A DNA stretch of 32,354 nucleotides, taken from NCBI GenBank assembly GCA_016744905.1, contig JADGDM010000026.1:2539-34892 (forward strand), given 5' to 3'. The translations under genes and the position numbers were made by a program. Positions 18,334 through 32,354 of the stretch are shown in pieces; positions within the stretch are counted from its first letter, which is position 1, and each line of letters starts with the position of its first letter. The stretch is from Sulfurimonadaceae bacterium. GTDB lineage: Bacteria > Campylobacterota > Campylobacteria > Campylobacterales > Sulfurimonadaceae. The notes beneath the pieces are model-generated. The model was not told the origin of the DNA and searched no databases. It saw only the letters and a list, made by a program, of their open reading frames with translations.

Positions 18334-18708
18334 TTATTTCTTTGGCTTCTTAGTACCGTATTTAGAACGTGCAACAGTTCTGTTGGCAACACCAGCAGTA
18401 TCCAATGCACCACGAACGATGTGATACTTAACACCAGGTAAATCTTTAATACGACCACCACGTACAAGTACGATAGAGTGTTCTTGAAGGTTGTGACCCT
18501 CACCACCAATGTATGAGATAACTTCAAAACCAGAAGTTAAACGAACTTTTGCGACTTTACGTAAAGCCGAGTTAGGTTTTTTTGGAGTAGTTGTATATAC
18601 ACGAGTACATACACCACGACGTTGTGGACAAGAGTCAAGTGCAGGTGATTTTGATTTTTTAATCACACGCTTGCGCTCTTTACGAATCAGTTGATTGATT
18701 GTAGGCAT
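18334..18708 (-). CDS. rpsL: 30S ribosomal protein S12
   Basis: Decoding-centre protein of the 30S subunit. 124 residues with the conserved PTINQL start and the loops [11 protein letters not shown] (41-51) and [13 protein letters not shown] (84-96). The lysines at 43 and 88 where streptomycin-resistance substitutions arise are wild type. D89 is the usual methylthiolation site. AAGGA lies 7 bases before the ATG, and a perfect -10 box at 18767-18772 makes it the first gene of its own transcription unit, separate from rpoBC. Confidence 0.98.
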   Translation of the reverse strand: MPTINQLIRKERKRVIKKSKSPALDSCPQRRGVCTRVYTTTPKKPNSALRKVAKVRLTSGFEVISYIGGEGHNLQEHSIVLVRGGRIKDLPGVKYHIVRGALDTAGVANRTVARSKYGTKKPKK

Positions 18709-18766
18709 AGTTTTCCTTATATAATTTGTTCCAGTAGATTACCCGTTAGGGAGTAATAAACGCGCA

Positions 18767-18772
18767 ATTATA
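18767..18772 (-). promoter_or_regulatory. candidate str-operon promoter -10 box
   Basis: The minus strand reads GGG-TATAAT-TGCG, a perfect -10 hexamer, with an AT-rich upstream region and no -35 consensus. Transcription would start near 18760, leaving a leader of about 52 bases before rpsL. The 18709-18952 gap holds this promoter and the repeat-like element next to rpoC. Confidence 0.55.
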
Positions 18773-18840
18773 CCCAAATGTGTTTAAATGAAGCTTTATT
18801 TAAGATTGTAATAATATTTGAAAAAAGGAAAATATATAAG

Positions 18841-18951
18841 TTGAGTTAAAACTCAAAAGAGTGATGTAATTGCAAGGCGCATAGTGAGGAAGCGCACTAA
18901 TGTGCGTGACGAACGTAGCAACGCAGCAAGTGCGTTGCTATTTTGAGTTTT
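18841..18951. repeat. nested inverted-repeat element after rpoC
   Basis: An outer 11-base inverted repeat, AAAACTCAAAA (18848-18858) and TTTTGAGTTTT (18941-18951), encloses a GC-rich core with two hairpins: CGCAC-TAAT-GTGCG (18893-18906) and a 10-base-pair stem TAGCAACGCA-GCAAG-TGCGTTGCTA (18916-18940). A further TTGAGTT/AACTCAA pair (18841-18856) competes with the outer arm. The right arm ends one base before the rpoC stop codon. In the plus direction the big stem is followed by TTTTGAGTTTTTTT. It may serve as the rpoC terminator. The GC-rich core in an AT-rich gap and the nested arms resemble a REP- or MITE-like interspersed repeat; only one copy is in the window. Confidence 0.55.
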
Positions 18952-18952
18952 T

Positions 18953-27620
<8,668 letters not shown>

Positions 27621-27675
27621 TTAATAAATGTAAATTGAAAATTGAGTAAGTAGTTACGTTTACTACTTAGGTAAG

Positions 27676-27696
27676 TGTCTCAGGCGTCCCTGAACA
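27676..27696 (-). promoter_or_regulatory. small hairpin upstream of rpoB
   Basis: TCAGG-CGTC-CCTGA (27680-27693), extended by TGT/ACA with one bulged base, in the rpoB leader. A further CCACT/AGTGG pairing (27699-27721) lies next to it. Function unknown. Confidence 0.35.
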
Positions 27697-27728
27697 GACC
27701 ACTAGTGAAAGATGTCAGTGGCTTTTTA

Positions 27729-27781
27729 ACGACAAAAGGGTCATTAATAGAAGTGACTATATCACAACTATTAATGACCCT
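27729..27781 (-). terminator. attenuator-like hairpin between rplL and rpoB
   Basis: A perfect 14-base-pair stem, AGGGTCATTAATAG (27737-27750) and CTATTAATGACCCT (27768-27781), is topped by an AA/AA internal loop and a GTGA/TCAC stem. On the minus strand it is followed by TTTTGTCGTT, a short T-tract. It lies between the abundant L7/L12 gene and rpoB, where E. coli has both an attenuator and an RNase III cleavage site. Either role fits: partial termination before rpoBC, or processing of the long dsRNA stem. Confidence 0.65.
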
Positions 27782-27788
27782 GAGGTCA

Positions 27789-27810
27789 TGAGAAAGCAGA
27801 TGCTTTCTCA
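27789..27810 (-). terminator. second hairpin after rplL
   Basis: A perfect inverted repeat TGAGAAAGCA-GA-TGCTTTCTCA about 23 bases after the rplL stop; the working loop is AGAT. There is no T-tract, so it is more likely to protect the 3' end of the rplJL message than to terminate. Confidence 0.45.
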
Positions 27811-27832
27811 AGTAAATATTAATTAGTAAAAA

Positions 27833-28204
27833 CTATTTAACTTCTACAGATGCACCAGCTTCTTCTAAAGTAGCTTTAGTTGCTTCGGCAGTATCTTTAT
27901 CAACACCTTCTTGAAGTGCTGTAGGACAACCGTCTACTGCAGCTTTTGCTTCTTTAAGACCTAAACCAGTAATAGCACGAACTGCTTTAATTACATTGAT
28001 TTTTTTCTCGCCAGCACCCGTAAGGATAACATCAAATTCAGTTTGCTCAGCAGCTCCACCAGCGTCGCCGCCAGCAGCACCAGCAACAGCAACAGGCTGT
28101 GCAGATACACCAAATTTTTCTTCAAATTCTTTTACTAACTCAGATAATTCTAACACAGAAAGGTTAGAGATAAATTCTAATACGTCTTCTTTAGTTGTAG
28201 CCAT
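27833..28204 (-). CDS. rplL: 50S ribosomal protein L7/L12
   Basis: Stalk protein, present in several copies per ribosome, that recruits translation GTPases. 123 residues: N-terminal dimerisation helices (about 5-31), an alanine/glycine-rich hinge (36-53) and the globular C-terminal domain with [20 protein letters not shown] (68-87). AGGAG lies about 8 bases before the ATG. Downstream lie two strong hairpins before rpoB, consistent with more rplL than rpoB mRNA. Confidence 0.98.
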   Translation of the reverse strand: MATTKEDVLEFISNLSVLELSELVKEFEEKFGVSAQPVAVAGAAGGDAGGAAEQTEFDVILTGAGEKKINVIKAVRAITGLGLKEAKAAVDGCPTALQEGVDKDTAEATKATLEEAGASVEVK

Positions 28205-28235
28205 TTTAATCTCCTAAGATTAATTACGCAAAAAG

Positions 28236-28280
28236 AACAAAATTCTTTCTACTACGTTAGCAGTATGCTAACATTTTGTT
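28236..28280 (-). promoter_or_regulatory. compound hairpin between rplJ and rplL
   Basis: AACAAAAT (28236-28243) pairs with ATTTTGTT (28273-28280), and inside it GTTAGCA pairs with TGCTAAC around a 3-base loop (28256-28272), leaving a 12-base one-sided bulge. A smaller TCTGT/ACAGA stem follows at 28283-28295. It lies in the 116-base rplJ-rplL gap and could affect the ratio of L12 to L10 made from one message; this is inference. Confidence 0.4.
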
Positions 28281-28320
28281 GATCTGTAAAACAGACACTA
28301 TTTAAAAAAATTAGTACTGC

Positions 28321-28809
28321 TTACGCAGCAGCTTCTTCTTCTTTTTTAATTCTAAGAGCGTCAAGTCCAACAGTAAAGTTACGTACAGGAGCGATCCATG
28401 TAGCAGCAAGCATACCAAGTAACTCTTCACGTCCTGGTAATTTAGAGAATGCAGTAACAGTTGCAGCATCAGTAGCTTCGCCATCAATATATGCATATCT
28501 AGTTACAAAAGTCTCATTTGCTTTAGCAAATTCAGCAACAGTTTTAGCAGTTGCAATTGAATCTTCACCCCAAATAAAAATATTTGTATCAGTGATTTCA
28601 ATTCCTGACATGTCGCAGTTTTTAAGAGCAACAGTAGCAAGTGAATTTTTAACAACTTGAACTTTTACATCTTTAGAACGAGCAATATTACGTAGGCCTT
28701 CTAAATTTAGATGGCTAATTCCACGATAATCACACATTACAACAGCGCCAGCAGTCTTGAACTCACCAGTAAGGTTTTCAATAATTGCAGCTTTTTGTGT
28801 TTTAGTCAT
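28321..28809 (-). CDS. rplJ: 50S ribosomal protein L10
   Basis: Base of the ribosomal stalk; it anchors L7/L12 dimers and in many bacteria represses its own operon through the mRNA leader. 162 residues from MTKTQKAAIIENL. This start is chosen because AAGGAGA precedes it by about 5 bases; a longer frame to 28836 has no such signal. The C-terminal helix that binds L12 is at about 135-160. A perfect -10 box at 28962-28967 gives it its own leader of about 146 bases. Confidence 0.97.
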   Translation of the reverse strand: MTKTQKAAIIENLTGEFKTAGAVVMCDYRGISHLNLEGLRNIARSKDVKVQVVKNSLATVALKNCDMSGIEITDTNIFIWGEDSIATAKTVAEFAKANETFVTRYAYIDGEATDAATVTAFSKLPGREELLGMLAATWIAPVRNFTVGLDALRIKKEEEAAA

Positions 28810-28955
28810 AGTTTCTCCTTTCCAGACAAACTTCAAGAAGGGCGATTGTAATAATCGTTTGAGCTTACGCCCCTAACTATCTTAAGTCCATAATATATAT
28901 TTGAAATAAAATTTCAAATCGAAAATCTGGAAGATTTCCTATAAGAAATTTCAGG
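28810..28955 (-). ncRNA. candidate L10 leader region
   Basis: The 5' leader of rplJ can fold into a 9-base-pair hairpin, ATTTGAAAT/ATTTCAAAT (28899-28919), and closer to the gene a CGATT-GTAAT-AATCG stem (28843-28857) closed by GGG/CCC (28840-28842 and 28871-28873) around a one-sided purine-containing loop. L10-L12 autoregulatory leaders are known at this place in many bacteria and contain a kink-turn-like bulged stem. I cannot confirm that the bases match that family. Confidence 0.35.
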
Positions 28956-28961
28956 AGTGCA

Positions 28962-28967
28962 ATTATA
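28962..28967 (-). promoter_or_regulatory. candidate rplJ-rplL promoter -10 box
   Basis: The minus strand reads CAG-TATAAT-TGCA, a perfect -10 hexamer. Transcription would start near 28955. With the hairpin at 29039-29074 it marks the boundary between the L11-L1 and L10-L12 units. Confidence 0.55.
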
Positions 28968-29038
28968 CTGAAATGAAGCTTAATTATATATAAAATGAAG
29001 TTTTGTATTATAAAGAGTGTAGGTATGAGGATTTAAAG

Positions 29039-29074
29039 TGAATGAATAAGTAGCATAAAGCACTTATTCATTCA
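29039..29074 (-). terminator. hairpin after rplA
   Basis: A perfect 13-base-pair stem TGAATGAATAAGT/ACTTATTCATTCA with a GC/GC extension inside the loop, starting 9 bases after the rplA stop. The following minus-strand bases are CACTTTAAAT, so the T-tract is weak. Likely the end, or a partial end, of the L11-L1 transcript. Confidence 0.6.
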
Positions 29075-29083
29075 AGGTTATAA

Positions 29084-29779
29084 TTATTTGATATCTGCTA
29101 ATTCAGAAAGGTCAAATTTAACTGCTGGGCTCATTGTTAATGAAAGCGCTGCATTTTTAATGTAACGACCCTTTGCAGAAGCTGGTTTTTGTTTATTGAT
29201 AGCAGCAACAAATGCACTGATATTTTCAGCAATTTTGTCAGCATCAAAAGAAACTTTACCAATACCTGCATGGATATTACCTTTTTTATCAACACGGAAA
29301 GCAACTTGGCCACCTTTAACGTTGTTAACTGCAGTAGCAACATCAGGAGTTACTGTTCCAGTTTTAGGATTTGGCATTAAACCTTTTGGCCCAAGAATAC
29401 GACCAATTTTACCTACAAGACCCATACAATCAGGAGCAGCAACAACTACATCGAAGTTGAAGATTCCCTCTTTAATTTGGTCCACTAAATCGTCAGTACC
29501 AACGATATCAGCACCAGCTGCTTTAGCCTCATCAGCTTTAGCACCTTTAGCAAAAACTGCAACACGAACAGTTTTACCAGTACCATTTGGTAGTACAATC
29601 GCACCACGTACCATTTGATCAGCGTGACGAGGATCAACATTAAGATTCATAGCTATTTCGATTGTTTCATCAAATTTTGCTGATTTAAGATCTTTAATTA
29701 AAGCTGCAGATTCTGCAACTGAATAACTTTTTGTATTATCAATTTTTTCAATTAATGATTTGTAACGTTTACTTGCCAT
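29084..29779 (-). CDS. rplA: 50S ribosomal protein L1
   Basis: Binds the L1 stalk of 23S rRNA and helps release E-site tRNA; in E. coli it represses the L11-L1 operon. 231 residues from MASKRYKSL, with [20 protein letters not shown] and [17 protein letters not shown] in the order usual for L1. The start at 29779 has GGAGAA about 6 bases upstream; the longer frame to 29806 adds nine residues without support. An unusual 140-base structured gap separates it from rplK. Confidence 0.97.
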   Translation of the reverse strand: MASKRYKSLIEKIDNTKSYSVAESAALIKDLKSAKFDETIEIAMNLNVDPRHADQMVRGAIVLPNGTGKTVRVAVFAKGAKADEAKAAGADIVGTDDLVDQIKEGIFNFDVVVAAPDCMGLVGKIGRILGPKGLMPNPKTGTVTPDVATAVNNVKGGQVAFRVDKKGNIHAGIGKVSFDADKIAENISAFVAAINKQKPASAKGRYIKNAALSLTMSPAVKFDLSELADIK

Positions 29780-29804
29780 ATTATTCTCCATAATAGTGTG
29801 CCGC

Positions 29805-29901
29805 ATAAAAATATTTATTTTTATTACACAGGCTCTCCTTAAGAGAGCTAAGTGCCTTGTACTATTTGATAAGTCTGTTGCGGTCGACAGTACTTAAGTA
29901 C
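29805..29901 (-). promoter_or_regulatory. structured gap between rplK and rplA
   Basis: Three inverted repeats lie in 97 bases: ATAAAAATA-TT-TATTTTTAT (29805-29824), GCTCTC-CTTAA-GAGAGC (29832-29848), and the palindrome GTACTTAAGTAC (29890-29901). In most bacteria rplK and rplA are nearly adjacent, so a structured 140-base gap suggests processing or control of L1 translation. No T-tract follows the GC-rich stem on the minus strand. Confidence 0.4.
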
Positions 29902-29919
29902 AAAATTACTCTGTAGAGC

Positions 29920-30345
29920 TTAGTCTACGATTTCAACACCCATTGAGCGCGCTGAACCAGCAATAATTTTTGCTGCTTGTTCTTCATCATCAGTGTTAAG
30001 ATCTTCGATCTTAGTTTTAACAATGTCTAAAAGCTGAGCTTTAGTTAGTTTACCAACCTTATTTAAAAGTGGATTATCAGTACCTTTTTTAAGACCTGCC
30101 GCTTTCATAATTAGCTCAGATGCTGGTGGTTGTTTAGTTGTGAAAGAAAAACTTCTATCACTATAAACTGTAATGACTACTGGAATTTTGAAACCCATTT
30201 TGTCTTTTGTTTTTTCATTAAATGCTTTACAGAATTCCATGATGTTAACACCACGTTGTCCTAGTGCGGGACCAACTGGTGGTGCCGGGTTTGCTTTACC
30301 AGCTGCGATGTGTAGCTTGATATAATCTGTGACTTTTTTTGCCAT
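29920..30345 (-). CDS. rplK: 50S ribosomal protein L11
   Basis: Part of the GTPase-associated centre; target region of thiostrepton and partner of RelA in stringent control. 141 residues with the proline-rich [20 protein letters not shown] at 20-39. AAGGA lies about 8 bases before the ATG, and the gene starts 19 bases after nusG, so it is in the same unit. Near its end the gene contains one copy of the palindrome AGCGCGCT (29946-29953). Confidence 0.98.
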   Translation of the reverse strand: MAKKVTDYIKLHIAAGKANPAPPVGPALGQRGVNIMEFCKAFNEKTKDKMGFKIPVVITVYSDRSFSFTTKQPPASELIMKAAGLKKGTDNPLLNKVGKLTKAQLLDIVKTKIEDLNTDDEEQAAKIIAGSARSMGVEIVD

Positions 30346-30364
30346 TATCTTTCCTTTGTGTTTA

Positions 30365-30892
30365 TTAAATTATTTTTTCAACTTGAGTGTATGAGATATC
30401 AACAGGCGTAGCACGCCCAAAGATAGATACATTCAATTTAAGTGAACCGTGTTCCATATCATACTCATCTACTGTACCAGTAAAGTTCGCAAATGGACCA
30501 TCGATAATACGCACAGTCTCACCATTTTCAAAGTAAACTTTAGGTTTTGGTGCTGCACGATTGTTCACACGATCTAAAATTACATTAATGTCATGCTCGC
30601 TAAGAGGTGTAGGACGGTTTGACTCCCCTACAAAACCAGACACTTTTGGAATCGCTTGAAGCATGTGTTGAACATTTGTATTTAGATCAAGTTTGATAAA
30701 TACATACCCAGAGTATAAAGAACGCTCAGTTACTTTCTTTTTACCGTCTTTAACTTCAATAACATCTTCAGTAGGAACAATTACCTCTTCGATGATATCT
30801 TCTAGTTTGTTATCTTCTATAAGTAATAAAATTGCTTCTCTTACTTTTCTTTCACTTCCATAAGTCTGGATAGTGTACCATTCTTGTGCCAT
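30365..30892 (-). CDS. nusG: transcription termination/antitermination protein NusG
   Basis: Binds RNA polymerase and links it to the ribosome (S10) or Rho. 175 residues: the N-terminal NGN domain starts [14 protein letters not shown], and the C-terminal KOW domain lies at about 123-150 ([15 protein letters not shown]), followed by GRATPVDI near 159-166. No inserted domain. AAGGGG lies about 7 bases before the ATG. It follows secE by 9 bases, the usual secE-nusG pairing. Confidence 0.98.
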   Translation of the reverse strand: MAQEWYTIQTYGSERKVREAILLLIEDNKLEDIIEEVIVPTEDVIEVKDGKKKVTERSLYSGYVFIKLDLNTNVQHMLQAIPKVSGFVGESNRPTPLSEHDINVILDRVNNRAAPKPKVYFENGETVRIIDGPFANFTGTVDEYDMEHGSLKLNVSIFGRATPVDISYTQVEKII

Positions 30893-30901
30893 AACTACCC
30901 C

Positions 30902-31084
30902 TTAACCTAAAATTACTGAAAGCGTAGATGACATAATTAAATCTACCAATGCTAAAAATATTGAAATAAAAGTTACCACTAAAAAAACAGCAATAAATGC
31001 TTGCTTTACTTGTGGTTTAGTTGGGAATATAACTTTCGCCAATTCCAATTTAGAATTTCTGTAATACGTTGTAAATTTACTCAT
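30902..31084 (-). CDS. secE: preprotein translocase subunit SecE
   Basis: Small inner-membrane subunit of the SecYEG channel. 60 residues in the single-span form: a cytoplasmic amphipathic part (1-28, with KLELAKVIFPTKPQ) and one membrane segment (about 29-51). The start at 31084 is chosen because AAGGGA lies about 7 bases before it and the sequence then begins MSKFTTYYRNSK; an ATG 30 bases upstream adds an unlikely acidic stretch. A small TTGTC/GACAA hairpin lies just before the ribosome binding site. nusG follows after 9 bases. Confidence 0.95.
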   Translation of the reverse strand: MSKFTTYYRNSKLELAKVIFPTKPQVKQAFIAVFLVVTFISIFLALVDLIMSSTLSVILG

Positions 31085-31148
31085 ATCGTCCCTTGTCATT
31101 TCCGACAAATACAACTCGAAAGTTACATTGGTTGAAAATCAATTAAAG

Positions 31149-31224
31149 TGGCAGGCGTGGAGGGACTCGAACCCCCAGCACCCGGATTTGGAATCCGGTG
31201 CTCTACCATTGGAGCTACACGCCT
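31149..31224 (-). tRNA. tRNA-Trp (CCA)
   Basis: A 76-base cloverleaf with anticodon CCA. Acceptor stem AGGCGTG/CACGCCT, anticodon stem CCGGA/TCCGG around TTCCAAA, and T-loop GGTTCGAGTCC. The CCA end is encoded (TGG at 31149-31151 on the plus strand). It lies between rpmG and secE and is probably cut out of the same transcript. Confidence 0.97.
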
Positions 31225-31229
31225 AAAGT

Positions 31230-31251
31230 GAGTCAAAGAAAACTTTGACTC
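31230..31251 (-). promoter_or_regulatory. hairpin between rpmG and tRNA-Trp
   Basis: A perfect 9-base-pair inverted repeat GAGTCAAAG-AAAA-CTTTGACTC, ending 6 bases before the 5' end of the tRNA. Possibly a processing site that releases the tRNA from the message, or a 3' stabiliser for rpmG. No T-tract before the tRNA. Confidence 0.45.
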
Positions 31252-31272
31252 GAACTCTAAAGAAGAGGAACC

Positions 31273-31425
31273 TTACAGTTTCATCTCTTTATGTTCTGTG
31301 TGCTCACGACACCATTTACAGTACTTACGTACTGTAAATTTTTCTGTGTGAGTCTTTTTGTTTTTTGTTGTGTGATAATTACGTCTAGTACATTTCTCAC
31401 AACCTAAGTGAATAGATTCTCTCAT
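31273..31425 (-). CDS. rpmG: 50S ribosomal protein L33
   Basis: A 50-residue large-subunit protein, MRESIHLGCEKCTRRNY at the N-terminus and EMKL at the end. It keeps both zinc-binding cysteine pairs (C9/C12 in CEKC and C36/C39 in CKWC), so it is the zinc-containing form. AGGAA lies about 7 bases before the ATG. It starts 13 bases after the tuf stop, in the common order tuf-rpmG-(tRNA)-secE-nusG. It is too short to be seen in a 60-residue open-frame screen. Confidence 0.96.
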   Translation of the reverse strand: MRESIHLGCEKCTRRNYHTTKNKKTHTEKFTVRKYCKWCREHTEHKEMKL

Positions 31426-31438
31426 AATGTATTCCTAA

Positions 31439-32354
31439 TTATCCAAGAATTTCAGAAACAACACCAGCACCAACAGTACGGCCACCTTCACGAATAGCGA
31501 AGTTAGTACCTTTTTCCATTGCGATAGGTGCGATAAGTTCAGCAGTAACAGTTAAGTTATCTCCTGGCATTACCATTTCAGTACCTTCTGGAAGAGTGAT
31601 TGCTCCAGTTACGTCAGTTGTACGAACGTAGAACTGTGGACGGTAACCATTAAAGAATGGAGTATGACGACCACCCTCATCTTTAGAAAGGATATAAACC
31701 TCAGCAGTAAATTTAGTATGAGGATTAATAGTACCTGGCTTACATAGAACTTGTCCACGCTCAACAGCTTCTTTATCAATACCACGTACTAGAACACCAC
31801 AGTTATCTCCAGCAACACCTTGATCCATCTCTTTACGAAACATCTCAATACCAGTTACAGTAGTTGTTTGTGTGTCTTTGATACCAACGATTTCAATTGA
31901 ATCACCAATATTTACAAGACCACGTTCGATACGACCAGTTACAACTGTACCACGACCAGAAATTGAGAAAACATCCTCAACAGGCATTAGGAAATCTTTA
32001 TCAGTTTCACGTTGTGGTTGAGGAATGTATGCATCAACAGTTTTCATTAGTTCAATGATTTTAGCTGACCAGTCACCAAGTGTACCAGATTTAGCTTCGT
32101 CAAGTGCTTTAACAGCAGAACCCGCAGTGATAGGTGTATCATCACCTGGGAAATCGTAGGTATCAAGTAGCTCACGGATTTCCATTTCTACTAGTTCCAT
32201 TAACTCTTCATCATCAACTAGGTCTTCTTTATTCATGAAAACAACGATGTATGGTACACCTACTTGCTTAGAAAGAAGAATGTGCTCACGAGTTTGTGGC
32301 ATTGGGCCATCCGCTGCAGAAACAACAAGAATAGCACCATCCATTTGTGCAGCA
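31439..32354 (-). CDS. tuf: translation elongation factor Tu (partial)
   Basis: GTPase that delivers aminoacyl-tRNA to the ribosome. The gene runs off the right edge; 304 codons are present and about 95 N-terminal residues (G1-G3 motifs) are missing. The visible part begins within [16 protein letters not shown], contains the G4 motif [17 protein letters not shown] in domain II, and ends GVVSEILG. In NKED the third residue is E where E. coli has C, a position that varies. It is the first visible gene of the tuf-rpmG-secE-nusG cluster; its promoter is outside the window. Confidence 0.97.
   Translation of the reverse strand, partial: AAQMDGAILVVSAADGPMPQTREHILLSKQVGVPYIVVFMNKEDLVDDEELMELVEMEIRELLDTYDFPGDDTPITAGSAVKALDEAKSGTLGDWSAKIIELMKTVDAYIPQPQRETDKDFLMPVEDVFSISGRGTVVTGRIERGLVNIGDSIEIVGIKDTQTTTVTGIEMFRKEMDQGVAGDNCGVLVRGIDKEAVERGQVLCKPGTINPHTKFTAEVYILSKDEGGRHTPFFNGYRPQFYVRTTDVTGAITLPEGTEMVMPGDNLTVTAELIAPIAMEKGTNFAIREGGRTVGAGVVSEILG

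Noticed and set aside
29196-29618. A 140-codon plus-strand frame opposite rplA.
   Set aside because: It is antisense to a conserved ribosomal gene, is rich in A, P, T and S as complement readings of such genes often are, and has no start signals.

Overview
The window is a chromosomal segment of an AT-rich bacterium of the Campylobacterota (formerly Epsilonproteobacteria). It most resembles the free-living sulfur-oxidising group (Sulfurimonas/Sulfurovum-like), judged from memory of protein sequences and gene order, without any search. It carries core housekeeping genes throughout. There is no prophage, insertion sequence, CRISPR array, defence locus or plasmid-type gene. I did not find an undescribed multi-gene system. 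The unusual signals are non-coding: an over-represented palindrome, a structured repeat-like element after rpoC, and several strong intergenic hairpins in the ribosomal/RNA polymerase cluster.

Left part (1-7600). Two small minus-strand genes (a possible ZapA/ZapB-like pair), an initiator tRNA-Met and a cold-shock protein precede a divergent plus-strand pair, uvrB-dedA. dedA converges on pckA (gluconeogenesis), whose terminator is nested in the dedA stop region. Divergent from pckA is a tightly coupled plus-strand operon rpe-trpF-dnaQ-like exonuclease.

Middle part (7570-15540). A minus-strand run gpmI-fabG-acpP-fabF-accA combines one glycolytic enzyme with fatty-acid synthesis; acpP has its own promoter and terminator inside the run. 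Divergent from gpmI is the peptidoglycan pair mraY-murD, whose stop and start codons overlap. A small secreted protein of unknown function follows on the minus strand.

Right part (15554-32354). A large minus-strand information-processing cluster reads, in transcription order, tuf (cut by the window end), rpmG, tRNA-Trp, secE, nusG, rplK, rplA, rplJ, rplL, rpoB, rpoC, and then a separate unit rpsL, rpsG, fusA. rpoB and rpoC overlap but are separate genes, unlike the fused rpoBC of Helicobacter and Wolinella. Candidate promoters (extended -10 boxes with no clear -35, as is usual in this phylum) precede rplJ and rpsL, so the cluster is several transcription units.

No gene-free stretch exceeds about 275 bases; what each of the longer gaps holds is given in the entries. 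Starts were adjusted where a strong ribosome binding site and family alignment showed that the longest open frame was too long (csp, acpP, rplJ, rplA, secE, murD, rpoC). Promoters and hairpins were read by eye, not computed.
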